The notes beneath the pieces were generated by a model, which saw only the letters and a list, made by a program, of their open reading frames with translations, was not told the origin of the DNA and did not search any database. Shown here in pieces: positions 43,551 to 52,227 of a stretch of 64,000 nt of DNA. This DNA is from Parvibaculum sp039973015 (GTDB taxonomy: Bacteria; Pseudomonadota; Alphaproteobacteria; Parvibaculales; Parvibaculaceae). Positions within the stretch are counted from its first letter, which is position 1, and each line of letters starts with the position of its first letter. Both the position numbers and the translations under genes were made by a program. The stretch is from NCBI RefSeq assembly GCF_039973015.1, contig NZ_JBDWLT010000013.1, positions 1 to 64,000 on the forward strand, in the 5' to 3' direction.

Positions 43551-44805
43551 AGCTCGCGGGTTTCAGAAGCACATGCTTCTTCTTGCCCAGCGAAAGTTTA
43601 ACGACGCCATCGCTCGTGAGGTTCTCCCCGGAGAGAACGGTTTTCTCGTCGCCGGTCTGCGCGTCGTTGACCCGCACAGCCCCGCCCTTGATCTGGCGGC
43701 GCGCATCGCTCGTCGAAGAGCAGAGCCCAGCCTGAACGAGAGCAGTAAGAAGACCGATACCGGCATCAAGTGCGTCCGCTTCGATTTCGACGGTCGGCAG
43801 GTCAGCGCTGAAAGCGCCTTCCTCGAAAGCGGTGCGGGCAGCATTGGCCGCCTTCTCGGCTTCCTCGCGGCCATGCAGCATGGCTGTCGCTTCGGTCGCG
43901 AGTATCTTCTTTGCTTCGTTGATCTCAGAGCCTTTGAGTGTTTCGAGGCGTGCAATCTCGTCAAGCGGCAGTTCGGTGAAGAGGCGCATGAAGCGTCCGA
44001 CATCCGCATCTTCGGTGTTCCGCCAGTATTGCCAGTAGTCGTAGGGCGAAAGCATCTCGGCATTGAGCCAGACGGCGCCGGAGGCCGTCTTGCCCATCTT
44101 GGCGCCCGAGGAAGTCGTCAGGAGCGGGCTTGTCAGGCCGAACAGAGTAGAGCCGTCCACGCGGCGGCCAAGCTCAATTCCGTTGACGATATTTCCCCAC
44201 TGATCAGAGCCGCCCATTTGGAGGTTGCAGCCATATTTGCGGTTCAGTTCCACGAAATCATAGGCTTGGAGGATCATGTAATTGAATTCGAGGAACGAGA
44301 GGTTCTGCTCGCGCTCAAGCCGGATCTTCACGCTCTCGAAGGAAAGCATCCGGTTTACTGAAAAATGGCGCCCGTAGTCGCGCAGGAAGTCGATGTACTG
44401 AAGATCGTCGAGCCAATCTCGATTGTTCACCATGACAGCGTCGGTCTTGCCCTCGCCGAAATTCAGGAACCGTGCGAAAACCTTTTTGATGCCCGCCAGG
44501 TTCTCGTCGATCTTCTCGTCCGTGAGCAGAGGCCGCGCATCGTCGCGAAAGCTCGGATCACCGATGCGCGTTGTGCCGCCGCCCATCAGCGTAATGGGCT
44601 TGTGCCCGGCTTTCTGAAGCCAGCGAAGCAACATGATCTGGACGAGACTGCCTGCATGGAGGCTCGGCGCCGTCGCGTCGAAGCCGATATACCCGGTCAG
44701 CATCCTTTCTGCAGCGCCCTCATCAATGCTGTCCGCATCGGAAAGCTGGTGGATGAAGCCGCGTGCTTCCAGTTCACGCAGGAAATCGGATTTGTAGCTG
44801 GACAT
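43549..44805 (-). CDS. tyrS: Tyrosyl-tRNA synthetase
   Basis: Charges tRNA-Tyr with tyrosine. 418 residues, the bacterial TyrRS length. The HIGH-like motif is 'DATAPSLHAGSL', the KMSKS-like motif is 'GAKMGKTASG', 'QMGGSDQWGN' binds tyrosine, and an S4 RNA-binding domain is at the C terminus ('QIKGGAVRVND'). The ATG at 44805 is chosen by similarity; an upstream in-frame extension would run into the anmK promoter. It is divergent from anmK, an arrangement often seen in alphaproteobacteria. Confidence 0.96.
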   Translation of the reverse strand: MSSYKSDFLRELEARGFIHQLSDADSIDEGAAERMLTGYIGFDATAPSLHAGSLVQIMLLRWLQKAGHKPITLMGGGTTRIGDPSFRDDARPLLTDEKIDENLAGIKKVFARFLNFGEGKTDAVMVNNRDWLDDLQYIDFLRDYGRHFSVNRMLSFESVKIRLEREQNLSFLEFNYMILQAYDFVELNRKYGCNLQMGGSDQWGNIVNGIELGRRVDGSTLFGLTSPLLTTSSGAKMGKTASGAVWLNAEMLSPYDYWQYWRNTEDADVGRFMRLFTELPLDEIARLETLKGSEINEAKKILATEATAMLHGREEAEKAANAARTAFEEGAFSADLPTVEIEADALDAGIGLLTALVQAGLCSSTSDARRQIKGGAVRVNDAQTGDEKTVLSGENLTSDGVVKLSLGKKKHVLLKPAS

Positions 44806-44887
44806 CTTCAATGCTCGGGGTTTCGGTAGGCTTGAAAGCGCGGCTGGTGTATCACGCTTTGGCTGAGGGAAAAACGGATAAAGACCC

Positions 44888-45997
44888 ATGATTCGAGCCC
44901 TGGGGCTGATGAGCGGCACCTCTCTGGACGGTATCGACGCGGCAGTCGTCGAAACCGACGGCGAGGGTGTTGTGCGAGCGGGTGCTTCGCTCTCCGTACC
45001 CTACAAGCCGGAAGAACGGCTCCTGCTCAGCATGGCGCTGGAGGCGGCGAAGACATGGGGGGCGGATCAGCCCATGCCAGAAGAGGTGGCAGAAGCCGAA
45101 CGGCATCTGACTCTCGCCAATGCCATTGCGGTGCGTACGCTGCTGGCGCAGGCGGGGCTGAAGCCTGCGGATATCTCCGTTGTCGGTTTTCACGGCCAGA
45201 CCGTGCTGCACCAGCCGGAGCGCCGCCGCACCGTACAAATCGGCCTTGGCGACGTACTCGCGCGGCTGACCGGCATTGATGTCGTAAATGATTTCCGCAG
45301 CGCCGATGTCGCAGCGGGCGGGCAGGGCGCGCCGCTTGTGCCGCTCTATCATCAGGCGCTTGCGCGGAGCGCCGGAGTGCAGGAGCCGATTGCGATCATC
45401 AATATCGGCGGTGTCGGCAACATCACCTATGTCGGCACGGACGGCTCACTGATTGCCTTCGACACGGGCCCCGGCAACGCCCTGATCGACGATTGGGCGA
45501 TGGCGCATACCGGCGAACCGCTCGACCGCGACGGCGCCCTCGCGCTCGCGGGTGAGGCTGATATGGATGTTCTCGAACGGCTGATGAACCATGCCTTCTT
45601 CGATGCGCCCCCCCCAAAATCGCTTGACCGTTTCTCCTTCTCGCCGGAGGCGGTGGCGCACCTTTCGCCGGCGGATGGAGCGGCAACGCTCACGGCTTTC
45701 ACGGTAGAAGCCATTGCGCGCGGCCTCGCGCATGTTCCAGGCGTGCCGTCGCGGTTCATTGTCTGCGGTGGGGGACGTCACAATCCAGTGCTGATGGCGA
45801 TGCTCAGCAAGCGTCTGCAGGGTGGTGTTCTTCCTGCAGAAGACCTCGGCTGGAAGGGCGATGATGTCGAAGCGGAGGCCTTCGCCTATCTGGCGGTCCG
45901 CGCGCTTCGCGGCCTTCCGCTCAGCCTGCCCGCGACGACGGGCGTACCCGAACCCATGCCCGGCGGAAAGCTCCACCGGGCCGAAAAAGAAAACTAG
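44888..45997 (+). CDS. anmK: Anhydro-N-acetylmuramic acid kinase
   Basis: Phosphorylates and opens 1,6-anhydro-MurNAc to MurNAc-6-phosphate in cell wall recycling. 369 residues of the sugar kinase/actin fold: phosphate-1 loop 'GLMSGTSLDGIDAAVVE' at the start, 'GFHGQTVLHQP' in the sugar site, phosphate-2 'NIGGVGNITYVG', and the 'FDTGPGNALIDDW' motif with the catalytic Asp. The ribosome-binding site is weak (AAAGA). It converges on the hydrolase gene 11 nt downstream. Confidence 0.95.
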   Translation: MIRALGLMSGTSLDGIDAAVVETDGEGVVRAGASLSVPYKPEERLLLSMALEAAKTWGADQPMPEEVAEAERHLTLANAIAVRTLLAQAGLKPADISVVGFHGQTVLHQPERRRTVQIGLGDVLARLTGIDVVNDFRSADVAAGGQGAPLVPLYHQALARSAGVQEPIAIINIGGVGNITYVGTDGSLIAFDTGPGNALIDDWAMAHTGEPLDRDGALALAGEADMDVLERLMNHAFFDAPPPKSLDRFSFSPEAVAHLSPADGAATLTAFTVEAIARGLAHVPGVPSRFIVCGGGRHNPVLMAMLSKRLQGGVLPAEDLGWKGDDVEAEAFAYLAVRALRGLPLSLPATTGVPEPMPGGKLHRAEKEN

Positions 45998-46008
45998 CGA
46001 AAAGGTGG

Positions 46009-46665
46009 TCAGCCCTTCTCCGGGCCGTCTGCGAGGCGCTTGTCGAGATAGGTGCCGACGGTTGCGAGAAGCGGTTCCAGCTTGTTCTCGAAGAAGTGGT
46101 TGGCGCCGTCCACCGTCGCATGCTCGATGGTGATGCCTTTCTGAGTCTTGAGCCTTTCCACGAGCTTCAGCACATCGGCCTGCGGGGCGACCTGATCGAT
46201 CCCGCCATTGACGATGATGCCGGAAGAGGGGCAGGGCGCGAGGAAAGAAAAGTCATACATGTTGGCGGGCGGGGCGACCGAGATGAAGCCTTCGATCTCC
46301 GGCCGGCGCATCAGCACCTGCATGGCAATCCAGGCGCCAAACGAAAAGCCGCCAATCCAGCATTGTGAGGCATCCGAATTCTGGGATTGCAGCCAGTCCA
46401 GCGCCGCCGCCGCATCCGACAACTCGCCGATACCGGAATCGAAGCTGCCCTGAGAGCGTCCGACGCCGCGGAAATTGAAGCGCAGCACCGAGAAGCCGCG
46501 GTTCACGAAGGCCTGAAACAGCGCATAGGTGACCGGGTTGTTCATCGTGCCACCGAACTGCGGATGAGGATGCAGGACGAGTGCAACGGGGGAATTGGCC
46601 TTCTTGCTATGGTGATAGCGGCCTTCGATACGGCCTGCCGGACCATTAAAAATCACTTCGGGCAT
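46009..46665 (-). CDS. Alpha/beta hydrolase (dienelactone hydrolase-like)
   Basis: 218 residues of the alpha/beta hydrolase fold. 'LVLHPHPQFGGTMNN' near residue 30 is the oxyanion-hole region, 'IGGFSFGAWIAMQ' holds the nucleophile Ser in G-x-S-x-G, an Asp is in 'NGGIDQVAP', and the catalytic His is in 'DGANHFF'. This subgroup ('HPHP' near the N terminus) is widely conserved in alphaproteobacteria and has no assigned substrate. It is upstream of and opposite to iscR. The ATG at 46665 fits the family start. Confidence 0.85.
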   Translation of the reverse strand: MPEVIFNGPAGRIEGRYHHSKKANSPVALVLHPHPQFGGTMNNPVTYALFQAFVNRGFSVLRFNFRGVGRSQGSFDSGIGELSDAAAALDWLQSQNSDASQCWIGGFSFGAWIAMQVLMRRPEIEGFISVAPPANMYDFSFLAPCPSSGIIVNGGIDQVAPQADVLKLVERLKTQKGITIEHATVDGANHFFENKLEPLLATVGTYLDKRLADGPEKG

Positions 46666-46787
46666 GTTTGGGTCTGTCTCAAGCTACGCTGTGTCAGGGG
46701 GTGCGGCCTATTTCCCAGTAGATATATGGGAGAAATTATCCGCAAAAAGGCACCGATTCCTCTGGAAAATCTGCCATGAGGTGTTAA

Positions 46788-46820
46788 ATAGTTGACTGTG
46801 GCGCTCGGAGATCATATGGC
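46788..46820 (+). promoter_or_regulatory. iscR-suf promoter with an IscR type 1 site over the -35 box
   Basis: TTGACT (46792-46797), a 17-nt spacer and TATGGC (46815-46820) form the promoter. The 25 nt 46788-46812 start with ATAGTTGACTG, which fits all 11 positions of the left half of the E. coli type 1 IscR consensus; the right half fits about 7 of 11. The site covers the -35 hexamer, so bound [2Fe-2S]-IscR would block RNA polymerase. A further inverted repeat (TCCCA...TGGGA, about 46715-46733) lies upstream. Confidence 0.55.
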
Positions 46821-46978
46821 CTTGCGCCGAGCCTTTGGAAATCGGTTCCATTCCTGCTGCCCGCTCTGGCGAAAAGGCGGGAAGCGACCGGTATCCTAGG
46901 GCGCACGTTCTTAACACAGGCGATGGCCGGTTGTGCAAGCTTTTGACCGCCCTTGCCCCTGTCATGAAGGAGCAGATC

Positions 46979-47458
46979 GTGAAGCTCACCACCAAAGGGC
47001 GCTATGCCGTAATGGCGATGGCCGATCTGGCGCGTCATTCATGCGGCAACCCCGTGGCGCTTGCCGAGATTGCGGACCGCCAGGAAATTTCGCTTTCTTA
47101 CCTGGAACAGCTTTTCGCGAAGCTCCGGCGCGGCGATCTGGTGAAGAGCGTGCGCGGGCCGGGTGGCGGTTATCTGCTGTCGCGTGAGGCTGATGAGATA
47201 CGCATTTCTGATGTCATTCTGGCCGTGGACGAGCCCATCAAGGCCACGCGCTGTGAGCTTGGGTCGCCAAAAGGGTGTCTGCCTTCCTCTGGGCGCTGCA
47301 TCACGCATGATCTTTGGGAAGGCTTGAGCCATCAGATTCAGCTCTATCTGGGGTCGGTTTCGCTCGGAGACGTGATCGAAGGACGCATTGCCGGTCGTAC
47401 CGGCTTTGACAGTCGCCCGCAGCCCGAAGCGACGATCTCCGCAAACGCCGCCGACTGA
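46979..47458 (+). CDS. iscR: Fe-S cluster regulator IscR (Rrf2 family)
   Basis: Transcription factor that senses Fe-S cluster status and represses the assembly operon. 159 residues: winged-helix domain (about 1-65, 'KLTTKGRYAVMAMADLA' and 'LEQLFAKLRRGDLVKS') and the cluster ligands Cys92, Cys100, Cys107 with His110, close to the E. coli pattern (92, 98, 104, 107). The GTG at 46979 is chosen because AAGGAG lies 6 nt upstream and the family begins Met-Lys-Leu-Thr. The first gene of an eight-gene operon. The spacing between the cysteines is one to two residues longer than in E. coli. Confidence 0.92.
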   Translation: MKLTTKGRYAVMAMADLARHSCGNPVALAEIADRQEISLSYLEQLFAKLRRGDLVKSVRGPGGGYLLSREADEIRISDVILAVDEPIKATRCELGSPKGCLPSSGRCITHDLWEGLSHQIQLYLGSVSLGDVIEGRIAGRTGFDSRPQPEATISANAAD

Positions 47459-47491
47459 CGGCTTTCGACAATCATTGAGACTGCTGAGGCG

Positions 47492-48685
47492 ATGACGAAC
47501 AGACGCGCCTATATGGACCATAACGCCACCACACCGCTGCGCCCCGAAGCGCGGACGGCTGCGGTCGAGGCGTTGGATGTCCTTGGCAATCCCTCCTCGG
47601 TGCATACCGAGGGCAGGGCTTCCCGCGCGCTTGTCGAAACGGCGAGGCGCGAGGTCGGCGAGCTGGTGAGTGCAAAACCCGCCGAGGTGGTTTTCAGCAG
47701 CGGTGGTACGGAAGCGGCAGCGATGGCCGTCCACGCCGCGAAGGCGGCTCTCGGCGTGAGGCGGCTCCTTGTTTCCGCGGTGGAGCACGATGCCGTTCTC
47801 TCGGCAGCGGAGGCGAGCGGACTTGCCGTGTCGCTGATACCGGTCGATGGCGAAGGCCGCACCGATCTCGCGGCGTTGAAAACGATGCTTGAGGCCGCGG
47901 ATACCCCCGCCCTTGTTGCTCTGATGTATGCAAACAACGAGACGGGCGTCATTCAGCCCGTCGCGGAGGCGGCCTCGATCACTCATAAGGCAGGTGCGTT
48001 CCTGCTCTGCGATGCCGTGCAGGGGGCGGGCAAGGTACCGGTGGATTTCGCAAGCCTTGGAGCAGATATGATGGTTCTTGGCGGGCACAAGCTGGGCGGT
48101 CCTATGGGGGTCGGTGCTCTCGTTGTTCGCACCGGATTGCCTTTTGAAGCGCGCAGCGTCGGGGGCGGACAGGAGAGCCGACGCCGGGCGGGAAGTGAAA
48201 ATGTGAGCGGCGTAGCCGGGTTTGGTGCTGCCGCGCGTGCCGCGAGTAATGGTTTGGGAGAACTCGCGGTGCTGCGCGACGGGCTTGAGGTTCGTATCGC
48301 GAAAATCGCGCCAGATGCGGCTTTCTTCGGTGCAAAGGCATCCAGGTTGCCCAACACCAGCTATTTTTCTGCACCCGGTCTCGATGCCGAGACACTGTTG
48401 ATGGCGCTCGATCTCGACGGGCTGGCCGTGAGCGCGGGGGCTGCCTGCTCTTCGGGCAAGATTGGTCGCCCGCGTGTTCTCGATGCGATGGGCGTACCGG
48501 ATGAACTGTCGCGCGGTGCAATCCGTGTGAGTCTCGGCTGGACGAGCGAAGCGGCGGATATTGATCGTTTCGTGGATAGCTGGTCTCGCGCCTATGAACG
48601 TATTCGCGCCAGAACGACGAAATTGAATGCAAGTGGAACCGTGAGCGGCCGGGCCGATGCCCCTCTCGCGGCAGTGGAGAGTTAA
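47492..48685 (+). CDS. Cysteine desulfurase, class I (NifS/IscS-like)
   Basis: Takes sulfur from cysteine with PLP. 397 residues: 'YMDHNATTPLRPEA' at the start, PLP-lysine in 'LGGHKLGGPMGVGA' (about residue 205), and the active-site Cys in 'SAGAACSSGKIGRP' (about 325) within the mobile loop of group I desulfurases. It lies 33 nt after iscR and 1 nt before sufB. A second desulfurase (sufS, class II) is in the same operon; having both is usual in alphaproteobacteria. It may also feed sulfur to other pathways such as tRNA thiolation. Confidence 0.9.
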   Translation: MTNRRAYMDHNATTPLRPEARTAAVEALDVLGNPSSVHTEGRASRALVETARREVGELVSAKPAEVVFSSGGTEAAAMAVHAAKAALGVRRLLVSAVEHDAVLSAAEASGLAVSLIPVDGEGRTDLAALKTMLEAADTPALVALMYANNETGVIQPVAEAASITHKAGAFLLCDAVQGAGKVPVDFASLGADMMVLGGHKLGGPMGVGALVVRTGLPFEARSVGGGQESRRRAGSENVSGVAGFGAAARAASNGLGELAVLRDGLEVRIAKIAPDAAFFGAKASRLPNTSYFSAPGLDAETLLMALDLDGLAVSAGAACSSGKIGRPRVLDAMGVPDELSRGAIRVSLGWTSEAADIDRFVDSWSRAYERIRARTTKLNASGTVSGRADAPLAAVES

Positions 48686-48686
48686 C

Positions 48687-50135
48687 ATGGTTGCGGTAAA
48701 GGAAACCGTCGAAACCGTTCGCGAAGCCGAGAAGTACAAGTACGGCTTCTTCACGGATATCGAATCCGAAAAGGCCCCGCTGGGGCTGACGGAAGATACG
48801 GTGCGTTTTATTTCCGCGAAGAAAAACGAGCCCGCATGGTTGCTTGAATGGCGGCTTGATGCCTTTCGCCGCTGGCTGACATTGACGGAGCCCACCTGGG
48901 CCAAGGTTACTTATCCTCCTATCGATTTTCAGGATGCCTATTACTATTCGGCACCCAAGCAGTCGGCGAAGCTTGAAAGTCTTGATGAAGTCGATCCGAA
49001 GCTACTCGAAACCTACGAGAAGCTGGGCATTCCGCTCACCGAACAGAAGATGCTGGCCGGCGTGGCGGTCGATGCGGTGTTCGACAGCGTATCCGTCGTT
49101 ACGACCTTCAAGGAAAAGCTCGCCGAAGCGGGCGTCATCTTTTGTCCGATGTCCGAAGCGGTGAAGAACCATCCGGAACTGGTGAAGAAATATCTGGGTT
49201 CGGTCGTGCCAACCTCGGACAACTTCTATGCAACGCTGAACTCCGCCGTCTTCTCGGAAGGTTCCTTCGTCTACATCCCGGAAGGCGTCCGCTGTCCGAT
49301 GGAGCTCTCGACCTATTTCCGCATCAATGAGGCGCAGACCGGCCAGTTCGAACGGACGCTCATCATCGCGGACAAGGGCTCCTATGTAAGCTACCTCGAA
49401 GGCTGCACCGCACCGCAGCGCGACGAGAACCAGCTTCACGCCGCGGTCGTCGAGCTTGTCGCGCTCGAAGACGCCGAGATCAAATATTCGACCGTGCAGA
49501 ACTGGTTTCCAGGCGATGAAGACGGGAAGGGCGGCGTCTACAACTTCGTGACGAAGCGCGGCGATTGTCGCGGCAAGAACTCGAAGATTTCCTGGACGCA
49601 GGTCGAGACCGGCTCGGCCATTACATGGAAATATCCAAGCTGCATCCTTCGCGGCGACAATTCGCGCGGGGAGTTCTATTCGATTGCGATCTCGAACGGC
49701 CATCAGCAGGTGGACAGCGGAACGAAGATGATTCATCTCGGCCGCAACACCACCAGCCGCATCATTTCCAAGGGTATTTCGGCGGGGCAGTCGTCGAACA
49801 CCTATCGAGGTCTCGTGAGCGTCCACCGCAAGGCCGAAAACGTGCGCAATTTCACGCAGTGCGACAGTCTGCTTATCGGCGACCGCTGCTCCGCGCATAC
49901 GGTTCCTTATATAGAGACGAAGAATCCTACCGCCGTTCTGGAGCATGAGGCGACCACCTCGAAGATCAGCGAGGATCAGCTTTTCTACTGCATGCAAAGA
50001 GGGATAGGCGAAGAAGAGGCGGTTGCTCTCATCGTCAACGGTTTTTGCCGCGACGTGCTTCAGCAACTTCCTATGGAATTTGCCGTCGAGGCGCAAAAGC
50101 TCGTCGGCATCAGTCTCGAAGGCAGCGTCGGCTGA
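48687..50135 (+). CDS. sufB: Fe-S cluster assembly scaffold subunit SufB
   Basis: Core of the SufBCD scaffold. 482 residues with 'KYGFFTDIESEKAPLGL' at the N terminus and the long beta-helix core. 'SQ/EGSFVYIPEGVRCPMELSTYF'-type and 'CDSLLIGDRCSAHTVPYI' segments are characteristic; the latter holds conserved cysteines, one of them equivalent to the E. coli Cys405 that accepts sulfur. The ATG at 48687 has GGAGAG upstream and begins 1 nt after the preceding stop. Confidence 0.96.
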   Translation: MVAVKETVETVREAEKYKYGFFTDIESEKAPLGLTEDTVRFISAKKNEPAWLLEWRLDAFRRWLTLTEPTWAKVTYPPIDFQDAYYYSAPKQSAKLESLDEVDPKLLETYEKLGIPLTEQKMLAGVAVDAVFDSVSVVTTFKEKLAEAGVIFCPMSEAVKNHPELVKKYLGSVVPTSDNFYATLNSAVFSEGSFVYIPEGVRCPMELSTYFRINEAQTGQFERTLIIADKGSYVSYLEGCTAPQRDENQLHAAVVELVALEDAEIKYSTVQNWFPGDEDGKGGVYNFVTKRGDCRGKNSKISWTQVETGSAITWKYPSCILRGDNSRGEFYSIAISNGHQQVDSGTKMIHLGRNTTSRIISKGISAGQSSNTYRGLVSVHRKAENVRNFTQCDSLLIGDRCSAHTVPYIETKNPTAVLEHEATTSKISEDQLFYCMQRGIGEEEAVALIVNGFCRDVLQQLPMEFAVEAQKLVGISLEGSVG

Positions 50136-50152
50136 CGTTCAGAACGAAAGAA

Positions 50153-50908
50153 ATGAGTATGCTTGAGATCAAAAACCTGCATGTCACAGTGGATGGAAAG
50201 GAGATCCTGAAGGGGATCAATCTCGACATCGGCGCGGGTGAAGTACATGCCATCATGGGGCCTAACGGTTCCGGCAAGTCGACGCTTTCCTATGTTCTTG
50301 CAGGCCGCGACGGGTATGAAGTGACCGAGGGCTCGGTCCGCTTCAAGGGCAAGGATTTGCTGGATATGAGCGTGGACGAACGGGCCGCCGCAGGCGTTTT
50401 CCTCGCCTTTCAGTATCCGCTCGAAATACCGGGCGTCACGACCATGAACTTCCTGAAGACCGCGCTCAATGCGCAGCGCAAGGCTCGCGGCGAAGAAGAG
50501 CTCGATGCCGTGCGTTTTCTGAAGCTTGTGCGGGAGAAAGCGAAGCCGCTGAACGTCACCGATGACATGCTGAAGCGGGCACTCAATGTCGGTTATTCCG
50601 GTGGCGAGAAGAAGCGCGCCGAAGTGCTTCAGATGTCGTTGCTCGAACCGGCGCTGGCGGTCCTGGACGAAACGGACTCGGGCCTCGATATCGACGCGCT
50701 CAAGACTGTTGCCGAAGGCGTCAACGCGCTGCGGTCGCCCGAACGTGCGATGGTCGTCATCACCCATTATCAGCGTCTTCTCGACTACATCGTCCCGGAT
50801 GTCGTGCACGTTCTTTCGAGCGGTCGGATCGTGAAAACGGGCGGAAAGGAGCTGGCGCATGAACTCGAAAAATCAGGTTATGCCGGCTATGGCGCGGATG
50901 CCGCGTGA
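50153..50908 (+). CDS. sufC: Fe-S assembly ATPase SufC
   Basis: ABC-type ATPase that drives the SufBCD scaffold in the cytoplasm. 251 residues: Walker A 'GPNGSGKST' (about residue 37), signature 'YSGGEKKRAEVLQM' (about 147), Walker B 'LAVLDETDSGLD' (about 168), and the switch His in 'VVITHYQRL'. Two close ATGs (50153 and 50159) are possible. The stop overlaps the sufD start by 4 nt (GTGA). Confidence 0.96.
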   Translation: MSMLEIKNLHVTVDGKEILKGINLDIGAGEVHAIMGPNGSGKSTLSYVLAGRDGYEVTEGSVRFKGKDLLDMSVDERAAAGVFLAFQYPLEIPGVTTMNFLKTALNAQRKARGEEELDAVRFLKLVREKAKPLNVTDDMLKRALNVGYSGGEKKRAEVLQMSLLEPALAVLDETDSGLDIDALKTVAEGVNALRSPERAMVVITHYQRLLDYIVPDVVHVLSSGRIVKTGGKELAHELEKSGYAGYGADAA

Positions 50909-52227
50909 GCAAGATCATGAGTGAAAAGGCAGCACAGAAATTTATCGAGACATACCGGGGCGCTCAGGACGTGCTGCCTGGCGCTGACGGTTGGTTGGCG
51001 CGTCGCCGCGAGGCGGCGATAGACGCCTTCACGCAAACCGGTCTTCCCCATCGCCGTCTGGAAGAGTGGAAATACACGGATCTTCGGCAGGTGCTGGATA
51101 GGGCGAACCTCGTCCCGGCGCCCGCACATGACGGTGCGTTGGTGCTGCCGGAATCGCAGTCGGCCACGGCATTTTCTGCAATCGGCAAATATGTTCTGGT
51201 TTTCGTGAACGGAGTTTATCAGCCAGGTTTGTCGCGGCTCGCGCATTTCCCGAAGGGGGCGGAACTGTGTGCGCTGGCGGAGGTGCTGCACGAACAATGG
51301 GCAAAGGATATTGTCGAGCGACGCTTCGACGAGGCACGCCAGGCGGAGAACATCGTAGATCTTAATACCGCGCTGATGAGCGACGGTGCCTGCCTGCGTA
51401 TCCGAAAGGGCGTGAAGCTCGACAAGCCTCTTCATCTGCTTTTTCTCGGCGCGGATGCAGGTGCGTCCCATACGCGCAATTTGATTCTGCTCGAGGATGA
51501 GGCTGAAGCCACAATCCTCGAAACCCATATTGGGGAAGTCGCGTCTTTCGCAGATATCGTGACGGATGTTGCGCTTGGTGAGGGCGCGAAGCTCGATCAT
51601 GTGAAGCTGCAGGACGAGTCTTCGGAAGCCATCCATCTTTCGACGATGAGGGCGAGGCTTGCCGCATCATCGAAACTTTCCAGCTTCACACTCACGCTCG
51701 GCTGTGGTGTTTCGCGCTGTCAAAACTTTGTTCTGTTCTCAGGCGAGGGGGCAGAGGCAAATGTCGACGGTGCCTATGCATTGAACGGCAAGCAGCATTT
51801 GGATCATTTCTGTGTGATCGATCACGCTGTTCCCGGCTGCACCAGCCACACGCTTTTCAAGGGCGTACTCGACGGTGCCTCCGAAGGTGTTTTTCAAGGC
51901 AAGGTCGTTGTGCGTCCGCAGGCGCAGAAGACCGATGGCCGCCAGATGACGCATGCGCTGCTCCTCTCGCGCGATGCAGCGATGAACGCAAAGCCGGAAC
52001 TTGAAATCTACGCCGACGACGTGCAGTGCGCGCACGGCTCCACGGTTGGAGAGCTTTCGAAAGACGCGATCTTCTATCTGCGCTCACGCGGTATTCCCGA
52101 AGCGGAAGCGCGCCGTCTGCTTGTTCTCGCCTTTCTGGATGAGACGCTGGAACTTGCTTCGCATGAAGGCGCACGCGATGCGCTGAAGCTGCTCGTTTCG
52201 GACTGGTTTTCGGAGGCAGGATTATGA
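50905..52227 (+). CDS. sufD: Fe-S assembly scaffold subunit SufD
   Basis: Partner of SufB with a beta-helix core; needed for iron acquisition by the complex. 440 residues. Family marks are 'RRLEEWKYTDLRQV' near residue 48, 'LVFVNGVYQPGLS', 'DVQCAHGSTVGEL' with the conserved His near residue 375, and 'YLRSRGIPEAEARRLLV' at the C terminus. The GTG start at 50905 is coupled to sufC, and the stop overlaps the sufS ATG by 4 nt. Confidence 0.95.
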   Translation: MSKIMSEKAAQKFIETYRGAQDVLPGADGWLARRREAAIDAFTQTGLPHRRLEEWKYTDLRQVLDRANLVPAPAHDGALVLPESQSATAFSAIGKYVLVFVNGVYQPGLSRLAHFPKGAELCALAEVLHEQWAKDIVERRFDEARQAENIVDLNTALMSDGACLRIRKGVKLDKPLHLLFLGADAGASHTRNLILLEDEAEATILETHIGEVASFADIVTDVALGEGAKLDHVKLQDESSEAIHLSTMRARLAASSKLSSFTLTLGCGVSRCQNFVLFSGEGAEANVDGAYALNGKQHLDHFCVIDHAVPGCTSHTLFKGVLDGASEGVFQGKVVVRPQAQKTDGRQMTHALLLSRDAAMNAKPELEIYADDVQCAHGSTVGELSKDAIFYLRSRGIPEAEARRLLVLAFLDETLELASHEGARDALKLLVSDWFSEAGL

